From NCBI GenBank assembly GCA_016177165.1, contig JACOVT010000068.1:1-19345 (forward strand): 19,345 nt of DNA. The letters run 5' to 3'. Shown here piece by piece: positions 1 through 6,768 of this stretch (the stretch's first letter is position 1; every line of letters starts with the position of its first letter). A model generated the notes under the pieces. That model had not been told where the DNA came from. It was given only the letters and a program-made list of their open reading frames with translations, and made no database searches. Made by a program: the position numbers and the translations under genes. Source of the DNA: Microcaldota archaeon (GTDB taxonomy: Archaea > B1Sed10-29 > JACOVT01).

Positions 1-2
1 CA

Positions 3-47
3 CCAGCGCTCAACCTGAAGGCCGACGGCGAAACAGCAAGCCAGTAA
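3..47 (+). CDS. possible 3' end of an upstream gene (partial)
   Basis: The third forward frame is open from the window edge and ends in TAA at 45-47, reading PALNLKADGETASQ. The composition looks like an ordinary soluble C-terminus, and a T-rich tract (about 67-80) follows at a distance suitable for archaeal termination. Only 14 codons are visible and no family can be named. The opposite strand is also open from an ATG at 61 to the edge, so the strand is not certain. Confidence 0.3.
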   Translation, partial: PALNLKADGETASQ

Positions 48-66
48 ATGACACGGCACATCAACT

Positions 67-84
67 ACTTCTCCTTTTTTATGG
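67..84 (+). promoter_or_regulatory. T-rich tract: possible terminator and/or TATA region before nth
   Basis: A pyrimidine-rich tract ends in six T residues followed by ATGG. It could terminate the gene ending at 47, because archaeal terminators are often simple T-tracts. It could also supply a weak TATA-like element (TTTTTTAT, 75-82). Its centre is about 35 nt before the nth start, slightly further than in the other promoters of this window, which would leave a leader of roughly 9 nt. Confidence 0.3.
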
Positions 85-113
85 CCTGATGGCGAAAGCT
101 AGCCTGGCATGAT

Positions 114-773
114 ATGGACAAGCAACAGCGTGCAGCAGCCGTCTGGAAGAAACTAGCGGCAAGGTACGACATCCCGCACCACTTCCTGCATCATGAAAAC
201 GAGGCGCAGCTGCTCGCTGCCGTGATCTTGTCGGCGCAGTGCACCGATGCGCAGGTAAACAAGTGCACTCCGGCGCTCTTCAAGCGCTGCAAGACAGCGA
301 GAGACTTTGCCGAGATTAACCAAAAAGAACTCGAGTCACTCATCCATTCCTGCGGGTTCTTCCGCGCCAAGGCGCGTAACATCCGAGCTGCTTTTCGCAA
401 GATAGTAACAGAATACCGGGGAAGGGTGCCTGACACAATGGGTGCTTTGCTCACCCTTCCGGGCGTGGGGCGCAAGACTGCAAACATAGTGCTTGCCGCG
501 TGCTTCGGCAGGCAAGAAGGCATCGCAGTGGACACCCACGTCTTCCGCGTGGCGCGCAGGCTCGGATTAAGCGCGGGCAAGACGCCCGAAAGGGTGGAGC
601 AGGACTTGCTTCCATTGTTTCCGCGCAGCGAGTATGACCGCGTCTCGCTGGGAATGATAATGCACGGCCGCGCCGTCTGCCACGCGCGCAACCCGGAGTG
701 CAATAGATGTGTGCTTGCGAAGTTGTGTACTTCTGCTTTCAAGTTTCCAAACTTTCAAAACGAGGTCCAGTGA
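114..773 (+). CDS. nth: Endonuclease III (DNA glycosylase / AP lyase)
   Basis: This is a base-excision-repair enzyme that removes oxidised pyrimidines and nicks the abasic site. The 219 residues match the family's usual length. The helix-hairpin-helix motif LPGVGRKTA lies at residues 115-123 and contains the catalytic lysine K121. The catalytic aspartate is D140 in VDTHVFRVARRLGL. The C-terminal [4Fe-4S] cluster motif C-x6-C-x2-C-x5-C is complete (C189, C196, C199, C205). The ATG at 114 is the only usable start, since an in-frame stop lies just upstream and no GTG or TTG intervenes. The next gene starts 77 nt downstream on the same strand and may be cotranscribed. No key residue is missing, so the enzyme is expected to be active. 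Confidence 0.95.
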   Translation: MDKQQRAAAVWKKLAARYDIPHHFLHHENEAQLLAAVILSAQCTDAQVNKCTPALFKRCKTARDFAEINQKELESLIHSCGFFRAKARNIRAAFRKIVTEYRGRVPDTMGALLTLPGVGRKTANIVLAACFGRQEGIAVDTHVFRVARRLGLSAGKTPERVEQDLLPLFPRSEYDRVSLGMIMHGRAVCHARNPECNRCVLAKLCTSAFKFPNFQNEVQ

Positions 774-850
774 TGAGCTGTGAATGGCGAGGAACAAAGA
801 AAAGGTTTTCTTGCTAACCCGCCACGCATAGCACTGCACCGGCGAACTGG

Positions 851-1162
851 ATGATTGGCATGAAGCTCGAAGAATTGACACAGGAAAAGATCGATGCCGT
901 GTTCGCGGCGCTGCGCAGCGTGATGAGCTGCCACTGGCAGGCCCCAAAACAGGAAGCGGTTGAAAGGGCGCTGCAAAAGAGCGGAAAACTGGAATACACT
1001 AGTGGCGGCACTATATGGACGTTCAAGCTTGCGTTCGTGCTAGCGGGTGGGGACGTGCGAGTCGAGATAATAACCAACAAGGAGCTGCAAGGGCCGCTTG
1101 GGGCATACATGGAAGAAAAGGCGCGCGAACTGAAGAACGCGTTGGCGCCCTTTAGTCACTAA
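851..1162 (+). CDS. small hypothetical protein (103 aa)
   Basis: I do not recognise this protein. It is a soluble 103-residue protein with a helical N-terminus (about residues 5-43), a central beta-rich segment (about 47-75, with GGTIWTFKLAFVLAGG) and a C-terminal amphipathic helix (82-98). This suggests a small alpha/beta fold. There is no signal peptide or metal motif. The start is ambiguous: ATG at 851 or ATG at 860 (MKLEELTQEK). No clear TATA box lies at the leaderless distance, so it may be transcribed with nth. Its 3' end overlaps the convergent membrane-protein gene by 11 bp (1152-1162). Absence of internal stops and protein-like composition support it as real. Confidence 0.6.
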   Translation: MIGMKLEELTQEKIDAVFAALRSVMSCHWQAPKQEAVERALQKSGKLEYTSGGTIWTFKLAFVLAGGDVRVEIITNKELQGPLGAYMEEKARELKNALAPFSH

Positions 1163-1652
1163 TCTTCTTCAGCCAGTCTTTTGGTATGTTATGAATTACT
1201 ATCAGCCCGCTGGCCGGGTCGTCAAGGTCCCAGAGCACCATCTTGGTTAGCATTATCAGGAAAGACATCCCGAACACGGTTATGAACGCCAACAATTCGG
1301 ACTCGAAGTGGAACAGGTAATAGGAGATTACGGCTAGGGCAGATATTGACAGGTAGGTTATCTTCACGCTCGCGGCTATCTTTTTCGGTGCTTCGGCCTT
1401 GAACTTCTTGAAGTCCCCTGTTCGCACGGCTTCGTCGGTCTTCTTCCATTCCTCGTCTGCCCGCAGCAGCAGGAACGCGCTGAAAAAAATCCAGCCAACG
1501 AATATGTTGAGGGAGTATGTGTTGATTGCTATCTCGCCCGACTTGAAGATTTCGTTATATGGGTTGATAAATAACCAGAACAAGGCGAACGATGCCAGCC
1601 CGAACACTACTGGCTTTGAAAAGAACAGCGCGTAGTCTTGCAGTTTTGTCAT
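1152..1652 (-). CDS. four-helix integral membrane protein, unknown function
   Basis: This 166-residue protein has four predicted membrane helices, at about residues 9-29, 45-63, 98-116 and 119-139. Helices 2 and 3 are separated by a charged cytosolic loop (65-95, EEWKKTDEAVRTGDFKKFKAEAPKK region), and a polar tail follows helix 4. No family is recognised and no catalytic motif is visible. The ATG at 1652 is fixed by a TATA element centred about 26 nt upstream. It diverges from the first LTD-zincin lipoprotein gene with only 50 bp between start codons, so the two may share regulation. Its 3' end overlaps the convergent 103-aa gene by 11 bp. A role alongside the lipoproteins is only inferred from position. 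Confidence 0.7.
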   Translation of the reverse strand: MTKLQDYALFFSKPVVFGLASFALFWLFINPYNEIFKSGEIAINTYSLNIFVGWIFFSAFLLLRADEEWKKTDEAVRTGDFKKFKAEAPKKIAASVKITYLSISALAVISYYLFHFESELLAFITVFGMSFLIMLTKMVLWDLDDPASGLIVIHNIPKDWLKKISD

Positions 1653-1672
1653 GTTACAGTTATCATGATTAG

Positions 1673-1682
1673 CTTTTTAAAT
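1673..1682. promoter_or_regulatory. single TATA element shared by two divergent leaderless genes
   Basis: CTTTTTAAAT contains the self-complementary core TTTAAA (1676-1681, centre 1678.5). The centre is 24.5 nt from the GTG at 1703 (+) and 26.5 nt from the ATG at 1652 (-). Both distances are those expected for leaderless archaeal transcripts, and no second TATA-like block lies in the 50-bp gap. One TBP site therefore appears to serve both directions. Confidence 0.65.
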
Positions 1683-1702
1683 CCGCCCGTGGTCTTTACG
1701 GC

Positions 1703-3682
1703 GTGCGTTTGCAACTAGCCGTACTAGGGTTTGTTTTGCTGCTTAGCGCCTGCGTTGCTCCCGGAGGCGGCCGGACAGGAAGCAACGTCACAACGGCTAA
1801 GCTGCTGATCAATGAGATAATGCTGTTCCCGGAAGAGGGGAGTACCCAGTGGGTCGAGCTGTACAACCCGGGCAGCAAGGCGGTGAACTTGTCCGGGTAT
1901 GTCATCGAGGCAAAGGGGCTCAACGGAATGCTCACCAGCGCGGTTGTAGAGCCTAAGTCTTATGCCGTGTTTGTTGTTTCCCCAGCTGCCGCGTCTGAGG
2001 AAGGAACGCTTGGCACGCTGCCGGGAAGGCTGGAGGGCGAGAGCGACTTGCTGCGCCTGCTCGACCCGGCGGGAGTTGAGGTTGACTCGGTCTTGTGGGA
2101 CTTCACGCGCGGGGTGCAGCCGCCGCTGGAAGTTACTGTAACTAATCCATTGTTCGTGCTGGCTGGGCGCTCGCTCGCGCGCGACAGGAACTCGCGCGAC
2201 ACTGGAACAAGTTGGGACTGGTTTGGCAGGAACGGGCTGGACGCGGTCCGCGCAACTCCGGGCGAGCGCAACTACCACAAGATATCTGACAACATGAGGC
2301 ACGGCACGACCAATGCTGGCGTGCGCGCGGCAGCAAGCCAGCGGCTCCAAGTAAGGCTCCCGATGCTTGCCGTGGCGGCGCCGCGGTGCGGCACGCCTGC
2401 CCCTAAGGTAGAGTTTCAGGGCGGGGACTGCGACCAGGTAGAGTTGCTCAAGACGGCCGTGAGGATGATGCAGCAGACCTGCAGCGATTCCACCCCTTCT
2501 GTCGGGAAGCTCGACCCGGACAAGATTGGCAAGAGCGGCAGGAAAGAAACCACCGAAGGCGGCAACGAGTATGAGGAGGTAAGCACCGGCATCGGCGACT
2601 TGAGCCTTTGGGTCGGGCCAAACCCGGGAGCGGATGCCTCTGGCAAGACAGGCCACCCGGAAGATATAGACGGCATCACTTCGATAACCCTTTACAGCAA
2701 CACTTTTGACTGCAACGCCGAATTCCTGAAGATAACCCTCTACCACGAGCTGATACACTACGACCAAGGCAAGAACCCCAACTTGGGAGTGCACGGCCCG
2801 GACGGGGGCCCCACAACGGACGGCGCCGTGATCAAGCCTTCCGAAAACAGGATAACCGACTGCCTGGAAGCGCAAGCCTACCTGCTCGAGGCGCAAAAGC
2901 TGCAGAGGGAACGCGCGCTGGAGGGCGCAGACGCGGCAACCATAGACGACCTGCTAGAGCAATCGAAGTCCCGCGCGCTGCAATACCTGATGGAAGGGGA
3001 AGGAGGCGCGCGCAACGGCTGCCTCAACTTCCTAGACGAGCTCAAGAACAACAAGCACCCAGACGGCAGCGACGTGACCGACCCCGGAGAGCAGGCAGAG
3101 TACGACCGCGCCCGCAAGGAGTTCGGCGACTACTGGCTGGACTTGTTCAACTCGCTATCGGGGCTGTTCGCCGAGAAAATGATACCCGATTACATTGATC
3201 CGGCGACTGGCGAGCTCGACGGGTTCGACCGCGAGACATTCAGGGAGATCTTCAAGAAGATGAACCTGACAGACGAGGAGATCGACGAGCTGCTTCGCCG
3301 GCACGCGGGAGGCGGCAACGCCAGCGGGAACACCTCGGTGTATTATGGAGTGGACTGGGAATTCGCGACGCAAGAAACCGGCGACAACACCGGCATATTC
3401 ATGAGAAACAACGGCGACCTGACGGACTCGCTCTACTTGGTGAGCAAGCGCGTGCCAGAAGCGTACTCATACTCTTCACCATTGCTGGAGGGAAAAGAAG
3501 AAGGGAGTGTTGTTGTTACTTTGGAGCCGGGCGCGTCCGCCTCTTTCACAATAAGTTACAGCCCACATGAAGACACTCCCTCCGGTGAGTACTTGTTTGA
3601 ATGGGTGCTCGCCTCAAGCCGGAACGCGAGCAAGACCTTTATGATAGCAAAGACGGTTAGCCACTCTCGCCCGCTTGGATAG
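1703..3682 (+). CDS. secreted lipoprotein: lamin-tail domain + HExxH zincin-like domain + Ig-like domain (copy A)
   Basis: The 659-residue surface protein starts with a lipoprotein signal peptide ending in the lipobox LLSAC (C17), so it should be lipid-anchored outside the membrane. Residues 34-190 form a lamin-tail domain (LLINEIM, QWVELYNPGS, then D128-S-V-L-W and the closing ATPGERNY). Residues 225-535 hold a zinc-metallopeptidase-like domain with H348-E-L-I-H352 and a conserved acidic residue E389 in CLEAQA, a likely third ligand. Six cysteines (229, 243, 260, 337, 387, 440) are invariant in the neighbouring paralogue, suggesting three disulfides. Residues 548-659 form a beta-rich Ig-like domain. 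The GTG start is supported by the TATA box 24.5 nt upstream. Peptidase activity is inferred from the motif, and no named peptidase family was recognised. Confidence 0.85.
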   Translation: MRLQLAVLGFVLLLSACVAPGGGRTGSNVTTAKLLINEIMLFPEEGSTQWVELYNPGSKAVNLSGYVIEAKGLNGMLTSAVVEPKSYAVFVVSPAAASEEGTLGTLPGRLEGESDLLRLLDPAGVEVDSVLWDFTRGVQPPLEVTVTNPLFVLAGRSLARDRNSRDTGTSWDWFGRNGLDAVRATPGERNYHKISDNMRHGTTNAGVRAAASQRLQVRLPMLAVAAPRCGTPAPKVEFQGGDCDQVELLKTAVRMMQQTCSDSTPSVGKLDPDKIGKSGRKETTEGGNEYEEVSTGIGDLSLWVGPNPGADASGKTGHPEDIDGITSITLYSNTFDCNAEFLKITLYHELIHYDQGKNPNLGVHGPDGGPTTDGAVIKPSENRITDCLEAQAYLLEAQKLQRERALEGADAATIDDLLEQSKSRALQYLMEGEGGARNGCLNFLDELKNNKHPDGSDVTDPGEQAEYDRARKEFGDYWLDLFNSLSGLFAEKMIPDYIDPATGELDGFDRETFREIFKKMNLTDEEIDELLRRHAGGGNASGNTSVYYGVDWEFATQETGDNTGIFMRNNGDLTDSLYLVSKRVPEAYSYSSPLLEGKEEGSVVVTLEPGASASFTISYSPHEDTPSGEYLFEWVLASSRNASKTFMIAKTVSHSRPLG

Positions 3683-3684
3683 CC

Positions 3685-3692
3685 TTTTTAAA
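3685..3692 (+). promoter_or_regulatory. TATA box of the second LTD-zincin gene
   Basis: TTTTTAAA begins 2 nt after the stop codon of copy A. Its TTTAAA core is centred 24.5 nt before the ATG at 3714. The second copy therefore has its own leaderless promoter, almost identical in sequence and spacing to that of copy A. The promoter seems to have been duplicated with the gene. Confidence 0.65.
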
Positions 3693-3713
3693 CCAGTTTA
3701 GAGTTTTCACCGC

Positions 3714-6080
3714 ATGAAGCTGCAGGCTGTGCTGCTCGTAGGAATAACTTTGCTGCTCAGCGGCTGCCCGGGTCCTTCTGATGGAGTCCTGACGGGCAAC
3801 GCCACTATTGCGAAGCTGCTGATCAACGAAATAATGCTTCTGCCAGAGGAAGGGGCGCAGTGGGTTGAACTTTACAACTCCGGCAGTGAGCCGGCCAAAC
3901 TGGCTGGTTTTTCGTTGGTTGGCAGCAACCTGAACGTCAACCTGTCCGACGTCCCCTCCATCAAACCAAAGGAATACGCGGTGGTGTTAGTTTTTGGAGA
4001 GAGCAATGAGAGTATTGGTAAAGAAAAAGACACGCTGACGCTAAAGGCCGCGGGCGGGAGTGTTGTTGACAGCGTATCATGGGACTTCACCGAAGGCTTC
4101 GCCCCAGCGGAAGGAGACGAGTCTACTGTTTACAATGGTTTCTTCGTGGCAGAAGGCCACTCTATTGGGCGCGACCGCTATTCCACCGACAGGGACATAA
4201 GGCAAGACTGGTTCGGCATCAACGGCATCGACTCGCTCGAGCCAACGCCGGGTAGCCGCAACTATGACGACATCGCACTGATAGGAGATGACGGCACCTT
4301 CCCACCACTGGAAGCCGAGGAAGCGTCGGCAAAAGGCACTGGCAATGGTGGCGGTGTGAGGCTGCAGCTGCTTTCTGTCGCAAAGCCGTCATGCGGGACG
4401 GTCTCATTCCAACGGGCCAGCCTTGCCAGCACAAAGTGCGATCAGGTCGAGCTGCTCAAGAAAGCCACCCGACTAATGCAGGAGACATGCAACGCCTCGC
4501 TTGAGACTGTCTCGACGCTAAATCCAGACAATTATGAAAGCGGAAGGATCAGCGGCAGCCGGCTGACCGAAGTAAACGTGACAGGCGGGATACGCGTGCG
4601 CATGGGTGAGGGAGTGACGGAGCACGACCGCAATTCTGGGGGGCAAACTCACTTCCCAAGGAACCAATGGGATCCGGTCACGATAGACTTACACAACCAG
4701 TCGTTCGACTGTAACGTTGAGAAGCTGAAGATCATATTCTACCACGAGCTCGTCCACGAGAGGCAGCTGCGCCGCCCCAACTCGGGCAAGTACGACCCGA
4801 CTGGAGCGCCTCTGCCTGATGGAGAGTTCATCAAGCAATCAGCAGGCCGCATAGAAGACTGCTACGAGGCAGAAGCCTGGCTGGAAACAATGAAGAAGCT
4901 TCAGGCAGAGCAGGCGCACCCGGGCAGCGACGTCACCGGCGCCGGTGACATACGAAACAGGCTGAAGGACATAAAGGACGTTCTCGACCACTCAAAGAAG
5001 CAGTTCATAAAATACTGGGGCGAGGGGGTAAACGCCACGCGCAGGGGCTGCAGCAAGTTCCTCTGGGACCTGCAGCAAAACAAGACGCATGACGACAAGG
5101 TGATAAGGAACCCGCGCGGCCTTGAAGAGTATGCGCGCGCCCGGAACGATTACGGCAACGCTTGGCTGGAACGCTTCCACAATTATGCGTTCCTGTTTGC
5201 AGAGAAATACATCCGAGACGAGACCTACGGTGACCATGACGGCGCGCTATCGGACTCAAAGATCAGGCGGTTCGTTGACTTCTTCCGCTCGTTCAACCTT
5301 ACCAACGAGGAGATCGTTGACGCGATGAGGAACCACACCAACCCGCGCACCCTGCGGAGGGTGGCGGACGCGCTCGGCGTTTACATACTAGACATGGACT
5401 TCCACGCCCCTGAAGGGGCGACCGTTCCGCCGGGCACGCGCGTCACCTACGCGCTAAAGCTTTCCAACTATGACAACCAGCGCAGGCAGGTCAACCTCAC
5501 CGTCCGGTCGAGCAAGGGCTGGGTGCATGGAGCGCCCTACACGAACGCGCTCACGCTCGACCCCTATGGCGAGGCCGACTTCGTGATCACCGAGAACGTG
5601 CCATCAGACGCGCAGGACGGCGAGCGGGACGAAATAGTAGTAAACGCGAACTACTACCGCGACAGGCACGCCGTGACAGTGGCAACCACGATAGTCACGC
5701 GCGTGCAGCGCGAGCACGCCTCGAGACCAACAACCGGTGGCGATCACTGGGCGTTCACTGCAGAAGAGACGGACGACTCGACTACCATATTCCTGGTCAA
5801 CAACGGCAACACGACCGACTCAGTCTATATTGCAGAAAAAGACACGCCAGATGCTTATTACCAGTACTCGTCCAGCGTACTGGGAGGCAAGAACGTGAAC
5901 GATGACATCCTACAGCTCGAGCCAGGCGAGTCGACCTCCTTCACGATAAACTACTCACCATACTACGACACGCCCGGCGGCGAGTATGTGTTCCGCTGGG
6001 TGCTAGCCTCCAGAAGCTACATGAGCGAGCGGTTCACGATAACCAAGACGATCAACTACGTCCAGCCGCCACTCGGCTGA
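3714..6080 (+). CDS. secreted lipoprotein: lamin-tail + HExxH zincin-like domain + two Ig-like domains (copy B)
   Basis: This 788-residue paralogue of the preceding gene has the lipobox LLSGC (C18), a lamin-tail domain (35-184; QWVELYNSGS, V118-D-S-V-S-W, PTPGSRNY) and a zincin-like domain (about 223-545). The zinc motif is H344-E-L-V-H348, with E385 placed 37 residues after H348, exactly as in copy A. All six cysteines are kept (227, 242, 259, 333, 383, 446). Copy B has an extra beta-rich domain (about 553-666) that copy A lacks, followed by the shared C-terminal Ig-like domain (677-788). The extra domain resembles NEW3/CARDB-type Ig domains of archaeal surface proteins. Conservation of metal ligands and cysteines despite divergence elsewhere argues that both copies are functional. 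Substrate unknown. Confidence 0.85.
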   Translation: MKLQAVLLVGITLLLSGCPGPSDGVLTGNATIAKLLINEIMLLPEEGAQWVELYNSGSEPAKLAGFSLVGSNLNVNLSDVPSIKPKEYAVVLVFGESNESIGKEKDTLTLKAAGGSVVDSVSWDFTEGFAPAEGDESTVYNGFFVAEGHSIGRDRYSTDRDIRQDWFGINGIDSLEPTPGSRNYDDIALIGDDGTFPPLEAEEASAKGTGNGGGVRLQLLSVAKPSCGTVSFQRASLASTKCDQVELLKKATRLMQETCNASLETVSTLNPDNYESGRISGSRLTEVNVTGGIRVRMGEGVTEHDRNSGGQTHFPRNQWDPVTIDLHNQSFDCNVEKLKIIFYHELVHERQLRRPNSGKYDPTGAPLPDGEFIKQSAGRIEDCYEAEAWLETMKKLQAEQAHPGSDVTGAGDIRNRLKDIKDVLDHSKKQFIKYWGEGVNATRRGCSKFLWDLQQNKTHDDKVIRNPRGLEEYARARNDYGNAWLERFHNYAFLFAEKYIRDETYGDHDGALSDSKIRRFVDFFRSFNLTNEEIVDAMRNHTNPRTLRRVADALGVYILDMDFHAPEGATVPPGTRVTYALKLSNYDNQRRQVNLTVRSSKGWVHGAPYTNALTLDPYGEADFVITENVPSDAQDGERDEIVVNANYYRDRHAVTVATTIVTRVQREHASRPTTGGDHWAFTAEETDDSTTIFLVNNGNTTDSVYIAEKDTPDAYYQYSSSVLGGKNVNDDILQLEPGESTSFTINYSPYYDTPGGEYVFRWVLASRSYMSERFTITKTINYVQPPLG

Positions 6081-6098
6081 CAACCCGCTTTGCGGTTG
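6063..6098 (+). terminator. two tandem hairpins at the stop codon of copy B
   Basis: CAGCCG (6063-6068) pairs with CGGCTG (6074-6079) over a 5-nt loop. Immediately after the stop, 6081-6088 pairs with 6092-6098 around a TTT loop, with one bulged C. No strong T-tract follows, so termination or 3'-end protection is only a suggestion. Confidence 0.3.
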
Positions 6099-6127
6099 AC
6101 AGAATGCAGTTCCGACATGTTTCTGTC
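6098..6127. repeat. 7-bp inverted repeat upstream of the ferredoxin promoter
   Basis: GACAGAA (6098-6104) and TTCTGTC (6121-6127) are perfect inverted repeats 16 nt apart. They lie 10 nt upstream of the ferredoxin TATA-like element. This could be an operator half-site pair or part of the 3' UTR structure of the preceding gene. At 7 bp, chance is possible. Confidence 0.25.
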
Positions 6128-6137
6128 GCCAACAATA

Positions 6138-6146
6138 CAAATAAAA
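6138..6146 (+). promoter_or_regulatory. TATA-like element of the ferredoxin gene
   Basis: CAAATAAAA is centred about 28 nt before the ATG at 6170. This gives a leaderless or nearly leaderless transcript, in line with the rest of the window. Confidence 0.45.
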
Positions 6147-6169
6147 GGTAGCCCGGGCGGTAAATATTC

Positions 6170-6394
6170 ATGGGCAAGTACAGGATCGAGTTCGACCGGG
6201 CGAATTGCATCAGCGCTTTCGCCTGCATCGCCGTAGCCCCGGACCAATGGCACAACGCCGATGACGGCAAGGTCGATTTCACGAAAGAGGAGTTTGACGA
6301 CGACGAGTTGGCGAAAAACATGGACGCGGCGCAAGTCTGCCCCGTCCGCGTCATCCACATCATCAACAAGGAAACCGGCGAAGAGCTTATTTAA
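6170..6394 (+). CDS. single-cluster ferredoxin with three cysteine ligands
   Basis: This is a 74-residue acidic ferredoxin, a cytosolic one-electron carrier. The ligand pattern is C13-x2-A16-x2-C19 and C57-P. The position that normally carries the second Cys (or Asp) is alanine, leaving three cysteines. Families with this C-x5-C...CP pattern, such as those partnered with cytochromes P450, bind a [3Fe-4S] cluster, so a 3Fe-4S centre is the best inference. The first domain half has the usual Fd context (CxxxxxC, then VAPDQW), and VDF and VIHI mark the pseudo-repeat. It stands alone with its own promoter and is convergent with the cupin gene, 26 nt away. No redox partner is encoded next to it. 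The ATG start agrees with the TATA position. Confidence 0.85.
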   Translation: MGKYRIEFDRANCISAFACIAVAPDQWHNADDGKVDFTKEEFDDDELAKNMDAAQVCPVRVIHIINKETGEELI

Positions 6395-6420
6395 GAGAAG
6401 CAGTCACTGATCCAGCCAGC

Positions 6421-6768
6421 TTATCGATAAACAGTCCCTAACGCAGCCTTGTAGTCTTCGGAAGAAACAGACAACATTATTCCTTCGCCGCGCGTTATCT
6501 TGTGGCGCTCGCCAGGCTCGAACAGGATGCCCTGGTTCTTTTTCAGCAGGTACTTGCTGCCGTCACACTCGGCTTCCATCCAGCCTTCGATTACAAGGCA
6601 AGCCACTCGCCCGAACTTGTTTGTGTGGTAAGGTTCTCTCAACCGATTGTCAAGCTTAAGCAGCTGGAGTGAATCTATCTTAGCCAAGCCTAGTTTCTTT
6701 TTTGGTATAGTTACTCTAAGTCCGCCGTGCTCGCGCCTTGGTTTGAACTTTAAGAGCTTCATCAGCAT
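6421..6768 (-). CDS. small single-domain cupin protein
   Basis: This protein of 115 aa (113 if the second ATG at 6762 is used) has a cupin-like barrel signature: beta-strand blocks RVACLVIEGWMEAECDG and YLLKKNQGILFEPGERHKI. P85-G86-E-R-H89 matches the second cupin motif, and H48 may be a first-motif ligand. The first motif is otherwise degenerate, so metal binding is uncertain. The start is set by translational coupling: the aIF1A stop and this ATG share a base (TGATG, 6770-6766). The open frame runs further upstream, but only as a shadow of aIF1A. It is the last gene of the translation-factor operon. Its substrate cannot be told from sequence, and such small cupins range from sugar isomerases to sensors. 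Confidence 0.75.
   Translation of the reverse strand: MLMKLLKFKPRREHGGLRVTIPKKKLGLAKIDSLQLLKLDNRLREPYHTNKFGRVACLVIEGWMEAECDGSKYLLKKNQGILFEPGERHKITRGEGIMLSVSSEDYKAALGTVYR

Noticed and set aside
1..61. Minus-strand frame open from an ATG at 61 to the window edge
   Set aside because: A TATA-like tract lies only about 18 nt before the ATG, too close for the promoters here. The plus-strand tail at 3-47 is the more natural reading.
784..831. Micro-ORF reading MARNKEKVFLLTRHA between nth and the 103-aa gene
   Set aside because: The RHA ending recalls histidine phosphatases, but it stops after 15 residues with no matching continuation in any frame, so chance is likely.
1724..2896. 390-codon open frame on the minus strand opposite LTD-zincin copy A
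   Set aside because: It is a GC-rich antisense shadow: low-complexity Arg/Ala/Val-rich composition, no domain, and the plus frame is confirmed by its paralogue.
6151..6158. GCCCGGGC palindrome near the ferredoxin start and again at 12750-12757
   Set aside because: Eight-base GC palindromes are expected by chance at this composition, and the two occurrences sit in different positions relative to their promoters.
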